Source of the DNA: Pseudomonadota bacterium
Lineage (GTDB): Bacteria; Desulfobacterota; Syntrophorhabdia; Syntrophorhabdales; Syntrophorhabdaceae
NCBI GenBank assembly: GCA_026388315.1
Contig: JAPLKA010000024.1
Span: 1 to 64,000 of the forward strand
Direction: 5' to 3'
Length of the DNA stretch: 64,000 bases
Part shown: in pieces, positions 1-9,455 of the stretch
How positions within the stretch are numbered: the stretch's first letter is position 1
Layout of the letters: the number at the start of each line of letters is the position of its first letter
The notes under the pieces: generated by a model
The model's database searches: none
Told to the model about the DNA's origin: nothing
The model's input: the letters and a program-made list of their open reading frames with translations, nothing else
Position numbers and translations under genes: made by a program

Positions 1-654
1 CCATGCCCTGCCGTCGGGGATATCAGACAGATCATACCCGAACAGCTTTGTGAACCTGGCGTTGATATAGGTAAAACGACCCTCCTTATCGACGAGAGCC
101 ATCCCGAAGGGGGCATTGTCCGAGAGGGTTTTTAGTTTCTCTCTCCCCCCGATGATCTCTTCCTCGGCCTGCCTGCGGGTGGTTATGTCCTCCACGGTTC
201 CTGCATAGTACATGACCGTGCCTTTATTATCCCTTACCGCATGGGCACTTATGGATGCCCATACAGTGTTTCCGTCTTTGTTGAGGAGTTGTACCTCAAG
301 CCCTTTGATGACCCCTTCCGCTTCAAGGGTGTTTTTGTATGTTTCGCGATCTTCCGGATTCACATAATGCTGTCTGCCGATATCAGTGATCTGCTCCATG
401 TATTCCTGCGGGGAGTCATATTTGAAGAGCTTTGCCAGGGCAGGATTTGCGGAGATGAATCTTCCCTCCGATGTGGTCTGGAAGATGCCTTCTACAGCAT
501 TATCAAAGAGGGAGCGGTACTTTTCTTCGCTCTCCCGCAGTGCCTCCTCCACCTGCTTGCGGCCTGATTCCGATTGTTCCAGCTCTTTGATTCTCTGTTT
601 TAAGAAGGATATCTCTTCGATCAATTCCGGATTTGTCTTTGATGTATCTTTCAT
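1..654 (-). CDS. PAS-domain sensor protein, N-terminal part (cut by window edge)
   Basis: This gene reads leftwards off the window, so only its first 218 codons are visible. The start is ATG at 654, preceded by an AGGAG ribosome site. After a short coiled segment (residues 1-45, ending in EEALRESEEKYR) comes one PAS domain (about 45-155) closed by the typical PAC ending DITTRRQAEEE. A second PAS domain follows (about 165 onward, with LSDNAPFGMALVDKEGRFTYIN). No membrane segment is seen, so it is probably cytoplasmic. Such N-termini usually lead into a histidine kinase or GGDEF output, but the output domain lies outside the window. It is not clearly linked to the flagellar genes. Confidence 0.85.
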   Translation of the reverse strand, partial: MKDTSKTNPELIEEISFLKQRIKELEQSESGRKQVEEALRESEEKYRSLFDNAVEGIFQTTSEGRFISANPALAKLFKYDSPQEYMEQITDIGRQHYVNPEDRETYKNTLEAEGVIKGLEVQLLNKDGNTVWASISAHAVRDNKGTVMYYAGTVEDITTRRQAEEEIIGGREKLKTLSDNAPFGMALVDKEGRFTYINARFTKLFGYDLSDIPDGRAW

Positions 655-815
655 CTGGCTCTCCTGTGGTGATAAATAGTGCGAGATATATCACAGGATA
701 TTAAGGATATTACAGGATATCCATTGAGGTGTCAAATGGTAATGGATAAATCCAAGCAGGAACACAATGTGAAGATAAGTATTTGGAGCCCGGGCAGCAT
801 TGTTTCTTTTACCAC

Positions 816-3269
816 CTACTTTTCCAATACCTCCCGGATCTTCCTGGAAATATGGGCTATACTGAAAGGCTTCTGGATAAATCCGTGGCATCCTTTATTC
901 ATAATCTGCTGTGCCTGACCGTTCAGGCTGTAGCCGCTGCTGAGGATTATCCTCGCTGAAGGGTTCAGTTCCCTGATACGGTCAAAGGTTTCATTCCCCG
1001 AAAGTCCCGGCATGATCATGTCAAGGATTATAAGGGAGATATCGTCTTTCTTTTCTTTATAAAAAGCGATTGCCTCCTGTCCACTTCTCATGCCATGTAC
1101 GGTATACCCGAAAGATTCAAGGATCTCTTTGCTCACTGCAAGGACACTCGGCTCATCATCCACAAGGAGAATGGTTTCGGTACCCCTGAGTACATCCGGG
1201 GCGGCGGGTTTCTCTTCAAGGGCCTTTTTCTCTGATGCAGGAAGGTAGAGGGTAAAGGTGGTACCGTGGCCGGGTTCACCGTAGACATTGATGAAGCCCT
1301 TATGCCCCTTCATGATTCCGTAGGCCATGGCAAGCCCCAATCCCGTTCCTCGCCCCATTTCCTTTGTAGTAAAGAAAGGGTCAAAGATTCGCTTTCTTGT
1401 CTTTTCGTCCATGCCTACGCCGGTATCAGTGACGGAGATCTTGACGTAATTCCCGGAAGGCACACCATGGAGCGCTGTATAGTTCTCATCAAGAGTAACG
1501 TTTTTGGTCTCAAGGTAGAGTTCTCCCCCCGTGGGCATGGCATGCCAGGCATTCACATAGAGGTTGAGGAGGACCTGCTCGATTTGGCCCTGATCCGCTT
1601 CAACCGCCGCGAGATCCTTCTCGTATTTTCCGTGGATGGTAAGCTCTTTCTTTGTTCTGCCGAACATGGAAGAGCTCTTCCTGAGGATATTGTTTATGTT
1701 TAGAGACGGCATCTCGTACCTGCCGCCTCGGGCAAAGCCCAGGAGCTGCTTTGTGAGATCCGCAGCACTCTGGACCTGTTCCTCGATCCGTTTGAGCCGC
1801 TCATAGTTGGGGTGGGATGTATCGAGTTCCAACATCATAATGGAAGCGTACCCCTGAATCCCCATGAGGAGGTTGTTGAAGTCATGGGCAATGCCTCCGG
1901 CAAGGGTGCCGATTGCTTCCATCTTCTGGGACTGGATAAGCTGGGCCTCAAGACGTTTACGCTCGGTGATATCGTTACCGACGCACAGAATCTCGCTGAC
2001 ATCACCGTTCTGGTCAAAGATCGGTTTATTGGTCCAGGCAATCCAGACGCGTTCCCCGTTGCTACGCATGTTCTCATTTTCATTGGTGACATACATATCG
2101 GGGTTGCGGCCGATATCGGCTATCATGGCAACAAGATCACGACCGGTGGTCTCTTGTTCCGGTACAATCGTACCGACAACGTTCCGCCCGATGATGTCTT
2201 CTTTCAGGAATCCGAAAAATCGCTGTGCGAATTCGTTGAAGAAAGTTATCCGACCTTCCTTGTCCATTCGCAGGATAATGCTGTTTGCATTTTCCACCAG
2301 TTCCCGATATTTCTCTTCGCTTTCCTGCAGTGCCTCGGTCTTTTTGATATTCAGAGCTATCTCCTCCTCCAATCTCATGGTCCTCTCACGGACCTTCTTG
2401 CGGAGGGTACGGTTCCATACAATCAGGAACAATACAATAACAATGAGGGCCCCCAGGCCTGTTCCAATATGGCGAAGGTAGGGATGAAATACACTCGTTT
2501 CGGTACCGAACCACTTGCGGTTAATGGCCTGGTACTCGCTTTCGGAAATCTGCGAAAACCCTTCTTCTACTGATTTCAAAATAGCCGTATTGCCCTTCTT
2601 AACAGCCCGATGGAACTCCCCTGTATATAAGGGTGCCGAGTAACGGAACTGATCCAGAATACCCATTTTGTAAAGAAAGTAGAGGGCTGGAGGGTTGTCA
2701 ATAACGGTTACCATTACTTTTTGCTCTTTTGCGGCCCTGATGATAGCCTCATAGGAAGGGTACTCCTGAAAGAGGCTGATCCCTTTTCCCCTTAGATGAT
2801 CAATCGCATTGTCGCCGCTCTTGACAGCGACGACAAAGCCCTGAAGTGAATCTGCATCGGAAATACCGGAGATGTTCTTATGGAAAAATATCGAGACATC
2901 TAATTTTGCGTAGGGTTTTGTGAAGTCGTATATTTGTGCGCGACGTTCATTGAAGAAAATGGTGTCGATCACGTCGAACTCTCCCGCCCCCATACGGCTC
3001 AGAGCCTTACCCCAATCCATACCGGAAATGTCTGCTTTAATGCCTGTTTTCAGTTCCCATAATCGCCACTGGTCTATCAGGATGCCCTGCAGGTTTCCTT
3101 TACCGTCAAGGAAGACGTAGGGCGGGTAGTTGTTGTCCATGACGACTTTAATTGTTTTGGGAGGATTTTTCGGGTCTGACGGTGAGGCTGCATCGGCATA
3201 CAAACATCCGACCGCGACCAGCAAGAAAATAAACAATAAGCGGATATATCTGTTCATATGCCGGATCAT
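816..3269 (-). CDS. Hybrid sensor histidine kinase with periplasmic solute-binding domain
   Basis: This is an 817-residue membrane sensor kinase. It has a signal peptide or membrane anchor at about 8-27, a periplasmic SBP_bac_3 type amino-acid-binding-like domain at about 39-260, and a transmembrane helix at about 270-292. A PAS domain follows at about 320-440, then HisKA with the H-box GGIAHDFNNLL near 463. HATPase_c has N-box, DTGVGMDE and GTGLGLAMAYGIMKGH motifs (about 555-675). A C-terminal receiver (about 695-810) carries LLVDDEP, LDMIMPG and the conserved K in QKPF. The HDFNN H-box is the type that often pairs with an internal receiver. The ligand cannot be told from the sequence. It lies upstream of the flagellar genes on the opposite strand, so a functional link is only possible. 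Confidence 0.93.
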   Translation of the reverse strand: MIRHMNRYIRLLFIFLLVAVGCLYADAASPSDPKNPPKTIKVVMDNNYPPYVFLDGKGNLQGILIDQWRLWELKTGIKADISGMDWGKALSRMGAGEFDVIDTIFFNERRAQIYDFTKPYAKLDVSIFFHKNISGISDADSLQGFVVAVKSGDNAIDHLRGKGISLFQEYPSYEAIIRAAKEQKVMVTVIDNPPALYFLYKMGILDQFRYSAPLYTGEFHRAVKKGNTAILKSVEEGFSQISESEYQAINRKWFGTETSVFHPYLRHIGTGLGALIVIVLFLIVWNRTLRKKVRERTMRLEEEIALNIKKTEALQESEEKYRELVENANSIILRMDKEGRITFFNEFAQRFFGFLKEDIIGRNVVGTIVPEQETTGRDLVAMIADIGRNPDMYVTNENENMRSNGERVWIAWTNKPIFDQNGDVSEILCVGNDITERKRLEAQLIQSQKMEAIGTLAGGIAHDFNNLLMGIQGYASIMMLELDTSHPNYERLKRIEEQVQSAADLTKQLLGFARGGRYEMPSLNINNILRKSSSMFGRTKKELTIHGKYEKDLAAVEADQGQIEQVLLNLYVNAWHAMPTGGELYLETKNVTLDENYTALHGVPSGNYVKISVTDTGVGMDEKTRKRIFDPFFTTKEMGRGTGLGLAMAYGIMKGHKGFINVYGEPGHGTTFTLYLPASEKKALEEKPAAPDVLRGTETILLVDDEPSVLAVSKEILESFGYTVHGMRSGQEAIAFYKEKKDDISLIILDMIMPGLSGNETFDRIRELNPSARIILSSGYSLNGQAQQIMNKGCHGFIQKPFSIAHISRKIREVLEK

Positions 3270-3438
3270 GAGATGCTTCCCCTTGACTTTTTAAGGGTAT
3301 TTTTCTGCCAATCTACCTTATGAGGTTGTGTTCAGTGTCATCGGACAGCCTCCAAAAATTGTATGCCTGTTGGTAAAATAAGTATGTGATCCAACAGACA
3401 TGCCTAAGGGAACAGTATAAAAGAGGGTTTAAACCGTG

Positions 3439-3723
3439 TCAATAATTATTAACAAGATGAACTGTTATGTATTGGAGGGTAGGGTTAACAGAGTCAGGGT
3501 TGAAACCTTGCATAATAAAGATATCTTCCAGGTCATTGACTCCATTATAAAATGTTGCGTGTTTTGCGCTCCAGGTGCCATTATCCCATCCCCATACAAC
3601 TTTCCATTTATCTCCTATACTCGATAATGCTATCGTAACGCTTGTATTATCTGCCCCTTTATGCCCGAAAAAATTGTTGGCTTTAATCTTCTTACCGTAC
3701 ATATAACAGTTTAATGCCTTCAC
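3439..3723 (-). pseudogene. Short unknown ORF, possibly a C-terminal gene remnant
   Basis: This is a 94-codon reading frame that would start at GTG and overlaps the stop of the frame before it. The composition looks protein-like (for example GDKWKVVWGWDNGTW), but no family is recognised. There is no convincing ribosome site. Together with the 75-codon frame upstream it may be the remains of one older gene broken by a frameshift. Real, but not certain to be translated. Confidence 0.25.
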
Positions 3724-3947
3724 TTAGAGGGTTTGGCAGTCTGGAACCATTTCTTTGATTTTGGGGTTTCCGGTGCACGTCCGGCCAGAGCCGTCATCAT
3801 GCTCAGGGTCGGCAACTGGAAGGAGAGTGCACCGTGGTTGTGCAGTTTTGTTGCAGCAATTCTTTCATTCAGGCAAGATGTAGCATGTATCACACCGAAA
3901 TAGGAAGTATTTAAGGTTGGAAATGTCTTTGGCGGGTAGCTGAACAT
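3720..3947 (-). pseudogene. Short unknown ORF upstream of the 94-codon frame
   Basis: This is a 75-codon frame from ATG at 3947, with no Shine-Dalgarno sequence before it. It ends TCT AAG TGA, where the last bases overlap the GTG of the following frame. The protein is basic at its C-terminus and resembles nothing I know. It is listed only because the stretch between the kinase and the flagellar activators has no better gene. It may be non-coding. Confidence 0.18.
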
Positions 3948-4362
3948 TATTCGCCTTGAAAGGAGGTCCTATAGGACGACACGAGGATCACGAAAAGCTT
4001 TAAAACAGTGATTGAGGGTCCACAGGCTCTTTCCGTGATCTCGGACTGATTCCTGCAAATAGGTTGTGTTCATTTTTTTGTCAATATTGCGAGCATACCT
4101 ATTGTCAGAAATGAGGGCGAATTGATTGTTCCCTACAGCATCGGGATGGGAACAAGACCGGCGTTTTTGGTATCCTTCTGAACGGCGCTAACGATTGAGG
4201 TTAGTATATTAGAGCTAAACCTGGATTTCCATAAAATGTTAGACATTTAAGCAATTATATTATAGAGTTATTCTGTCGGGTTGGGGTTGAGGATAAAATC
4301 ACAGATAACCTTTTATCTTACTATTGAAAAAAATTATACTTTGGAATCTTAAAAGGAAGCAA
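3948..4362. other. Intergenic stretch without a gene
   Basis: No gene is seen in these 415 bases. A perfect 12-bp palindrome (GTCCTATAGGAC) lies at 3966-3977. The right half is AT-rich and should hold the promoter of the activator gene that follows. Confidence 0.6.
4239..4266 (+). promoter_or_regulatory. Possible sigma70-type promoter of the first sigma54 activator
   Basis: TTAGAC (4239-4244) and TATAGA (4261-4266) are 16 bases apart, about 100 bases before the ATG at 4363. The match is modest and the region is AT-rich, so this is a weak call. Confidence 0.25.
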
Positions 4363-5796
4363 ATGGAGAAAGGCAAGATCATTGTTGTCGAGGACGAAGA
4401 GAGCATCTTGATGATGCTAACCGAGTTTTTACGAAACAACGATTACACGGTAGATCCTTTTCTGGAAAGTAAAGAGGCATTATCTGCACTGAAGAACAAT
4501 AATTACCAAGTTTTGATTACAGATCTCACCATGCCCAAGGTAGATGGTCTGCAGTTAATAAATTATATTCAAAAAGAATATCTCGATACTATAGGCATCG
4601 TCATGACCGGGTACGGAAGCCTTGAAACCGCTATAAGCGCCATGAGACTCGGTGCTTTTGATTATATCCTGAAACCCTTTAAGTTCGAAGAGATACTCGC
4701 ATCTGTTGATTCAGCATTGTACTATTATAAAATGCTGAAAAACGAAAATATCCCTAAGGGGTTAGTATCAAAGGCAAATCTTTTGAAAAGGTTTTCTCAG
4801 AGCAAGTTGCTTTTGGAAAATACAATCTTGAGGACTCGTCTCAAGGATAAATACAAGTTTGAAAATATCTTAGGGATAAGCTTTGGGATGCAAAAGATCT
4901 TCGAACTTATTGAAAAAGTAGCCGACACAAGCGCGACAGCCCTTATTACAGGCGAGAGCGGGGTTGGAAAAGAACTGGTTGCCAGGGCTATCCACTATAA
5001 TTCCTCGAGGAAAGACAACCCTCTTGTCGTAGTAAATTGTGGTGCAATTCCGGAAAATCTGTTAGAAAGTGAACTTTTTGGTTATGAAAAGGGCGCCTTT
5101 ACCGGTGCGTTCAACACCCGGTACGGCAAGTTCGAAATTGCCAATACAGGCACAATCTTTCTCGATGAAATCGGGGATATGAGTCTTAACCTTCAGGTGA
5201 AAATCTTAAGGGTCTTGCAGGAAAGAACCCTTGAACGAATTGGCGGCTCTAAAACAATTAAAGTCGATATAAGGGTTATCGCTGCAACGAACAGAATTTT
5301 AGAAAAACTGGTAAAGGAAGGTGCCTTCAGAGAAGACCTTTATTACAGATTGAATGTGGTTCCGATTCATATCCCTCCGCTCCGGGAAAGGAGACAGGAT
5401 ATACCCTTACTTCTAAATCATTTTCTTGAGCAGTCCAATCGTTTAAATGATGCCGCTGTTGAAGGATTCTCGGAAGAGGCCATGGATATTTTAATTAGTT
5501 ACGAATATCCAGGAAATGTGAGAGAATTACAGAATATTGTTGAAAGAAATGTTGTTTTGAAAAAGAAGGGCTGTATAGCGGTGGAAGACCTGCCGGAAAA
5601 GTTGTGGAATGTAAAAGATAAAGAACAACAACTTGATATTCAGAAGGGATACGAGACCCTTGTAACGGAATTTGAAAAATCAATTATTGCAAAAGCCCTC
5701 CAGGAAACAAAAGGGGTAAAAAGCAAGGCAGCCAACATACTTAATCTAAACAGGACTACCTTAATCGAAAAGATGAAACGTTTCGGGATGGACTAA
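4363..5796 (+). CDS. NtrC-family sigma54 activator (flagellar type)
   Basis: This response regulator is 477 residues from ATG 4363, chosen over a TTG at 4324 because of the AAGGAAG site just before it and because [13 protein letters not shown] is the normal receiver start. The receiver is at about 1-120 (VVEDEE, D in ITDLTMP, K in LKPFKF). The AAA+ domain is at about 165-405, with Walker A GESGVGKE, the sigma54-contact loop GAFTGA near 245 and Walker B LDEIGD. The C-terminal Fis-type helix-turn-helix reads [17 protein letters not shown]. It should activate sigma54 promoters of the flagellar middle genes seen in this window. It resembles FleQ, FlgR and FlbD in role, but which one it matches cannot be settled by eye. 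A second activator lies 1.2 kb downstream. Confidence 0.93.
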   Translation: MEKGKIIVVEDEESILMMLTEFLRNNDYTVDPFLESKEALSALKNNNYQVLITDLTMPKVDGLQLINYIQKEYLDTIGIVMTGYGSLETAISAMRLGAFDYILKPFKFEEILASVDSALYYYKMLKNENIPKGLVSKANLLKRFSQSKLLLENTILRTRLKDKYKFENILGISFGMQKIFELIEKVADTSATALITGESGVGKELVARAIHYNSSRKDNPLVVVNCGAIPENLLESELFGYEKGAFTGAFNTRYGKFEIANTGTIFLDEIGDMSLNLQVKILRVLQERTLERIGGSKTIKVDIRVIAATNRILEKLVKEGAFREDLYYRLNVVPIHIPPLRERRQDIPLLLNHFLEQSNRLNDAAVEGFSEEAMDILISYEYPGNVRELQNIVERNVVLKKKGCIAVEDLPEKLWNVKDKEQQLDIQKGYETLVTEFEKSIIAKALQETKGVKSKAANILNLNRTTLIEKMKRFGMD

Positions 5797-5805
5797 TTTT
5801 TTCTC

Positions 5806-5821
5806 TGTCAATAATTTGACA
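5806..5821. promoter_or_regulatory. Possible activator site (TGTCAA-N4-TTGACA)
   Basis: Two 6-base arms in inverted repeat are separated by TAAT, about 90-105 bases upstream of the sigma54-like element at 5912. Position and symmetry fit an enhancer site for an NtrC-type activator. A similar half-conserved palindrome lies before fliL at 19053. Confidence 0.35.
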
Positions 5822-5911
5822 ATCATTAGATACGCCTGGAAACAACAAAATCCTTACAAAGATCAACTTCTCTTAAAAACTGAAACGGGCTGGCAGTGTG
5901 AGAGTTGGGAT

Positions 5912-5927
5912 TGGTATATATCTTGCA
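5912..5927 (+). promoter_or_regulatory. Sigma54-like -24/-12 element
   Basis: TGGTATATATCTTGCA has GG at 5913-5914 and GC at 5925-5926 with exactly 10 bases between. Transcription would begin near 5937-5938, only two or three bases before the ATG chosen for the kinase, which would give a nearly leaderless message. It may therefore be a chance match. Confidence 0.4.
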
Positions 5928-5939
5928 GAGGTTAAGGTT

Positions 5940-7031
5940 ATGTCCATTTCAGAAGCAGAATTGCTGAAAGATGCGTTTAACGGGTTTTCAAGGGCCTCTG
6001 ATTCCATAGTTAATTATTATAATGTTCTTGAGAGCCAGATAAGACTCTTAAAAGAAGAGGTAGAAAGTAAAAACAGGGAGTTAGAAAAGGCTAAGGAGTA
6101 CCTGTATAATATACTTGATTCTATTCCGGTAGGCATTGTTGTTGTTGATCAGAAATCCATATCGTTTTTAAATAAAACAGCAGAAAGGCTGAGTTCAGAG
6201 AAATTTATTGATGACCTGAATAACAGCAGCCAGAAGGCTGGTGAGATCAAAAATGGTAAAGGTCAATACAGATGGAAAAAGGATGTATTGAGGAACGGCT
6301 TTACAGGCAAAGAAGTAATAGTCATTGAAGATGTAACTGAGTTTGAAAAGATGAAAGAGAGGTTTGAAAGGGATGAGAGATTACGGGCTATGGGCGAAAT
6401 GGCTGCCAGGATCGCCCATGAAATAAAGAACCCTCTCGGCAGTATGGAGCTTTTTCTTTCAATGCTGTCGGATAGAAAGCTGAAACCCAAAGAGAAAAAA
6501 TATGTCGACTATATACATTTCGGTGTGCAGACGATCGACAGGATTATTAATAACATTCTTTCTTATACGAGGCCAAGAAGCCTTGTAATGAATGAAGAAA
6601 AGATAGACAAGGTGGTTGAAGAGACACTGGATTTTATGAAACTGTCGATTATGAGCAGGAATATAAATGTTCATTATGATGTTCATTATGACGGGGTTTC
6701 TTTTTTTGATCCCGATATGATGAAGCTTGTAATAATGAACTTCATCAGCAATGCCATTGATGCAGTGACCGGCAAGGGCTCGATACGAATTGAAATAAAG
6801 GAAGAAGGAAAATATGTAGTAATCGTCGTTAACGATAACGGTGCTGGAATGAGCGAGGATGTAAGAAAGAACATATTTAATCCGTTTTTTACAACAAAAG
6901 ACAAAGGTGTTGGACTTGGGCTTTTTATCGTGCACAACATCGTGCAAGCCCATAAGGGATACATAGAGGTAGAGTCAACCGAAGGTGTTGGTACAACATT
7001 TTTTGTTTATATTCCAAAGGACAGCCAATGA
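5940..7031 (+). CDS. Soluble flagellar sensor histidine kinase (FlgS-like)
   Basis: This kinase has 363 residues from ATG 5940, preceded by AGAGG at 5927-5931. An in-frame GTG at 5898 has no good ribosome site. It has an N-terminal coiled coil (about 25-55) and a degenerate PAS domain (about 55-140). HisKA has phosphorylation site H160 in ARIAHEIKNPLGS. HATPase_c (about 245-360) has the N-box NFISNAIDA, DNGAGM and GVGLGLFIVHNI. There is no membrane segment, as in FlgS of Campylobacter and Helicobacter, which senses export-apparatus assembly and phosphorylates a sigma54 activator. The next gene, overlapping by ATGA, is exactly such an activator, so they form a two-component pair. Confidence 0.9.
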   Translation: MSISEAELLKDAFNGFSRASDSIVNYYNVLESQIRLLKEEVESKNRELEKAKEYLYNILDSIPVGIVVVDQKSISFLNKTAERLSSEKFIDDLNNSSQKAGEIKNGKGQYRWKKDVLRNGFTGKEVIVIEDVTEFEKMKERFERDERLRAMGEMAARIAHEIKNPLGSMELFLSMLSDRKLKPKEKKYVDYIHFGVQTIDRIINNILSYTRPRSLVMNEEKIDKVVEETLDFMKLSIMSRNINVHYDVHYDGVSFFDPDMMKLVIMNFISNAIDAVTGKGSIRIEIKEEGKYVVIVVNDNGAGMSEDVRKNIFNPFFTTKDKGVGLGLFIVHNIVQAHKGYIEVESTEGVGTTFFVYIPKDSQ

Positions 7032-8329
7032 AGACCAACGTGCTTGTTATTGATGATGATTATCATATGAGGGTTGCCCTGAAGGAATCCCTGACAAAAA
7101 CAGGATATACAGTTTTCCTTGCTGAGAACGGTATGAAGGCAATTAATGAAATAAGCAAACGTATTTTTGATCTTGTTATAACGGATGTTAAAATGCCACA
7201 TTTAAATGGCATCGAACTCTTAAAACATATACGGAAAGAACATCCCTTGCTGCCGGTAATTCTTGTTACTGCCTACGGGACAATTCAGGATGCAGTGAGT
7301 GTAATAAAAGAGGGCGCGTTTGATTATATTCAAAAGCCTTTTACCGCCGATACACTCTACAGTACAATAAAACGTGCCATCGGCGTGAACAACGGAAAGA
7401 TTATCTATGCTTCAAAGGCTATCAAGGATGTTCTTATGAAAGCGGAAAAGGTTGCAAAGTCGGATGTCACTGTGCTCGTTCTTGGTGAAAGCGGTGTTGG
7501 TAAAGAACTTATTTCACGCTTTATTCATGAAAACAGCGACAGGCCTAAGAGTCCTTTTGTACCGGTAAACTGTGCGTCCTTACCCGAAAATCTCCTTGAA
7601 AGTGAACTTTTTGGTTATGAAAAAGGTGCATTCACCGGTGCTTATTCAAGGAAAATGGGTAAATTTGAGATAGCCGACAGAGGAACGATACTCCTTGACG
7701 AAATAACAGAGATGGATTTCAGGCTCCAGGCCAAGTTGCTAAGGGTATTGCAGGAAAAGGAAATAGAGGTAGTTGGCTCGAAGTATCCTAAGAAGATCGA
7801 TGCAAGGGTTATTGCAACGACGAACAGAAATATTGTGAAACTGGTGGAGGAAGGCAAATTCCGCGAAGATCTTTATTATCGGCTCAATGTCTTTCCGATA
7901 TATGTTCCCCCGCTAAGGGAAAGGAAAGAGGATATCCCGGAGCTTGTGGCATATTTTTTGCGTAAGCATTCAAAAGGTATGGACGTGAGTATAAACGAAG
8001 AAGCAATGAATTTTTTAATGGAAAACAATTGGAAAGGTAATGCACGAGAGCTTGAGAACGTCATTGCAAGGGCGTGCATCTTATCTAATTACTCTGTTAT
8101 AAAATTGACACATTTACAGGAAATGACATTTGCCCAGGATAGTTCACGGGGGTCGATCAGGGAAATGGAGATGAAGCTCATCCTGGATGCACTTAAAACC
8201 TGTAATGGAAATAGAACAAGGGCTGCATCGATGCTTGGTAAAACAACAAGAACCCTGAGAAACAAAATTAAGGAATACAAAGACACGGGTATCCTGCCCG
8301 CAACAGAGGACAAACAATGGATGTCTTGA
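7028..8329 (+). CDS. Sigma54-dependent flagellar response regulator (FlgR-like)
   Basis: This regulator has 433 residues, translationally coupled to the kinase by an ATGA overlap. The receiver is at about 1-120 (VIDDDY, D in ITDVKMP, K in QKPFTA). The AAA+ domain has Walker [15 protein letters not shown] near 200 and Walker B LDEITE, and a Fis-type helix-turn-helix sits near the C-terminus (RTRAASMLGKTTRTLRNKI). It is the likely partner of the kinase just upstream and the activator of rod, hook and ring genes. The C-terminus overlaps the flgB start by 13 bases, tying its expression to the basal-body operon. It differs from the activator at 4363 mainly in the linker and DNA-binding end, so the two may act at different sites or as a hetero-pair. 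Confidence 0.92.
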   Translation: MKTNVLVIDDDYHMRVALKESLTKTGYTVFLAENGMKAINEISKRIFDLVITDVKMPHLNGIELLKHIRKEHPLLPVILVTAYGTIQDAVSVIKEGAFDYIQKPFTADTLYSTIKRAIGVNNGKIIYASKAIKDVLMKAEKVAKSDVTVLVLGESGVGKELISRFIHENSDRPKSPFVPVNCASLPENLLESELFGYEKGAFTGAYSRKMGKFEIADRGTILLDEITEMDFRLQAKLLRVLQEKEIEVVGSKYPKKIDARVIATTNRNIVKLVEEGKFREDLYYRLNVFPIYVPPLRERKEDIPELVAYFLRKHSKGMDVSINEEAMNFLMENNWKGNARELENVIARACILSNYSVIKLTHLQEMTFAQDSSRGSIREMEMKLILDALKTCNGNRTRAASMLGKTTRTLRNKIKEYKDTGILPATEDKQWMS

Positions 8330-8655
8330 GTTTTGTAGAAAAAGCACTAAATGTCAGGGCCTTTAATCATAAAGTCCTTGCAGGGAACATAACACATGTT
8401 GAGACTCCGAACTATAAGGAAAAAGAGGTTGATTTTAAGCAAGCGCTTGAAAGACAGATGGCAGGTCTGAAAAATATCGAGATACAGGAAAAAACTGAAA
8501 GCGACGGCATGGGCAGTGTGGATGGCAATACGGTAAACATGGAGGTTCAGATGGTTAAGATGAACGAAAACAGCATGATGTATAATGCCCTTATTCAGAT
8601 TATTTCAAAGAAATTCTCTATGATGCGTTATATGATTTCTGAAGGAAGGCGATAA
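8317..8655 (+). CDS. flgB: Flagellar proximal rod protein FlgB
   Basis: The protein is 112 residues, a normal length for FlgB. It has an N-terminal rod-family helix ending in LAGNITHVETPNYKEKEVDF, a variant of the usual ANNxANxxTPGY motif, and a C-terminal helix (MVKMNENSMMYNALIQIISKKF). FlgB forms the proximal rod in the periplasm with FlgC and FliE and is exported by the type III apparatus. The start overlaps the end of the activator gene. Confidence 0.95.
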   Translation: MDVLSFVEKALNVRAFNHKVLAGNITHVETPNYKEKEVDFKQALERQMAGLKNIEIQEKTESDGMGSVDGNTVNMEVQMVKMNENSMMYNALIQIISKKFSMMRYMISEGRR

Positions 8656-8724
8656 CCTAATGAGAAAGAGATGGGAACAGAGCAAACAAAGAAGGTCTCA
8701 AGTTCATAGCTCAGGAGGGAGAAT

Positions 8725-9156
8725 ATGAGCATTCTTGACATTTTAAGAATAAGTGCGTCAGGGTTGAAAGCCCAGCGGATAAGGATGGAAGTGATAGCAA
8801 CAAACCTCGCCAATATACAAACCACAAGGACTGACGAAGGCGGTCCCTACGCGAAAAAAGAGGTTGTTTTCACAACGGCGGATGTTTCTGAAGCAGGCGG
8901 ATTCGGCAAAATGTTTTCCGAGAAGATTGAGGGAGTGAAGGTTGAGGAAATTGCCAATAGCAAAAAACATTTTGAAAAGGCATATGATCCTGGCCATCCC
9001 GATGCAGACCAAGAGGGATACGTGACCAGTCCAAATGTCAATCTTATGGAAGAAATGGCAGACATGATATCGGCTACCAGGGCGTATGAAGCAAATATAA
9101 ATGTTGTTAACACGACAAAAGAGATGTTCCTAAAAACGCTTGAAATAGGTAAGTAG
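8725..9156 (+). CDS. flgC: Flagellar proximal rod protein FlgC
   Basis: The protein is 143 residues. The N-terminal flagellar rod motif IATNLANIQTTRTDEGGPYAKK and the C-terminal family motif (VNLMEEMADMISATRAYEAN) are clear. A strong ribosome site, AGGAGGGAG, lies just before the ATG. Between flgB and flgC are 69 untranslated bases with nothing else notable. It builds the proximal rod with FlgB and FlgF. Confidence 0.96.
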   Translation: MSILDILRISASGLKAQRIRMEVIATNLANIQTTRTDEGGPYAKKEVVFTTADVSEAGGFGKMFSEKIEGVKVEEIANSKKHFEKAYDPGHPDADQEGYVTSPNVNLMEEMADMISATRAYEANINVVNTTKEMFLKTLEIGK

Positions 9157-9165
9157 GAGGGATAA

Positions 9166-9453
9166 ATGAAGATTGAAGCATTACAGCTACCCAACTTTGC
9201 TGAAAAAAAGGGTGCCACGGAGGTGAAGGGATCTGCTTCGTTCACAGAAATTTTAAAAGATTCTATGAACAAGGCGAATGAACTGCAGAAAGAAGCAGAC
9301 CAGGAAACCCAAAAGATTGCAAAAATGGAAAGCGTGGATATACATACTGCTATGATTGCCGCTGAAAAGGCAAGCCTGACATTCCAGACCATGATGCAGG
9401 TACGGAATAAGATAATAGAGGCTTATGGAGAAATTATGAGGATGCAGGTGTAA
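9166..9453 (+). CDS. fliE: Hook-basal body complex protein FliE
   Basis: The protein is 95 residues, the usual size. The conserved C-terminal helix reads VDIHTAMIAAEKASLTFQTM followed by a segment ending in RNKIIEAYGEIMRMQV. FliE joins the MS-ring to the rod and is among the first exported substrates. It sits 9 bases after flgC and 2 bases before fliF. Confidence 0.96.
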   Translation: MKIEALQLPNFAEKKGATEVKGSASFTEILKDSMNKANELQKEADQETQKIAKMESVDIHTAMIAAEKASLTFQTMMQVRNKIIEAYGEIMRMQV

Positions 9454-9455
9454 TC

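Noticed and set aside
1812-2573. 253-codon plus-strand frame opposite the hybrid kinase gene
   Set aside because: It lies wholly within the kinase gene on the other strand, has no family features and no ribosome site; it is a shadow of the coding frame.
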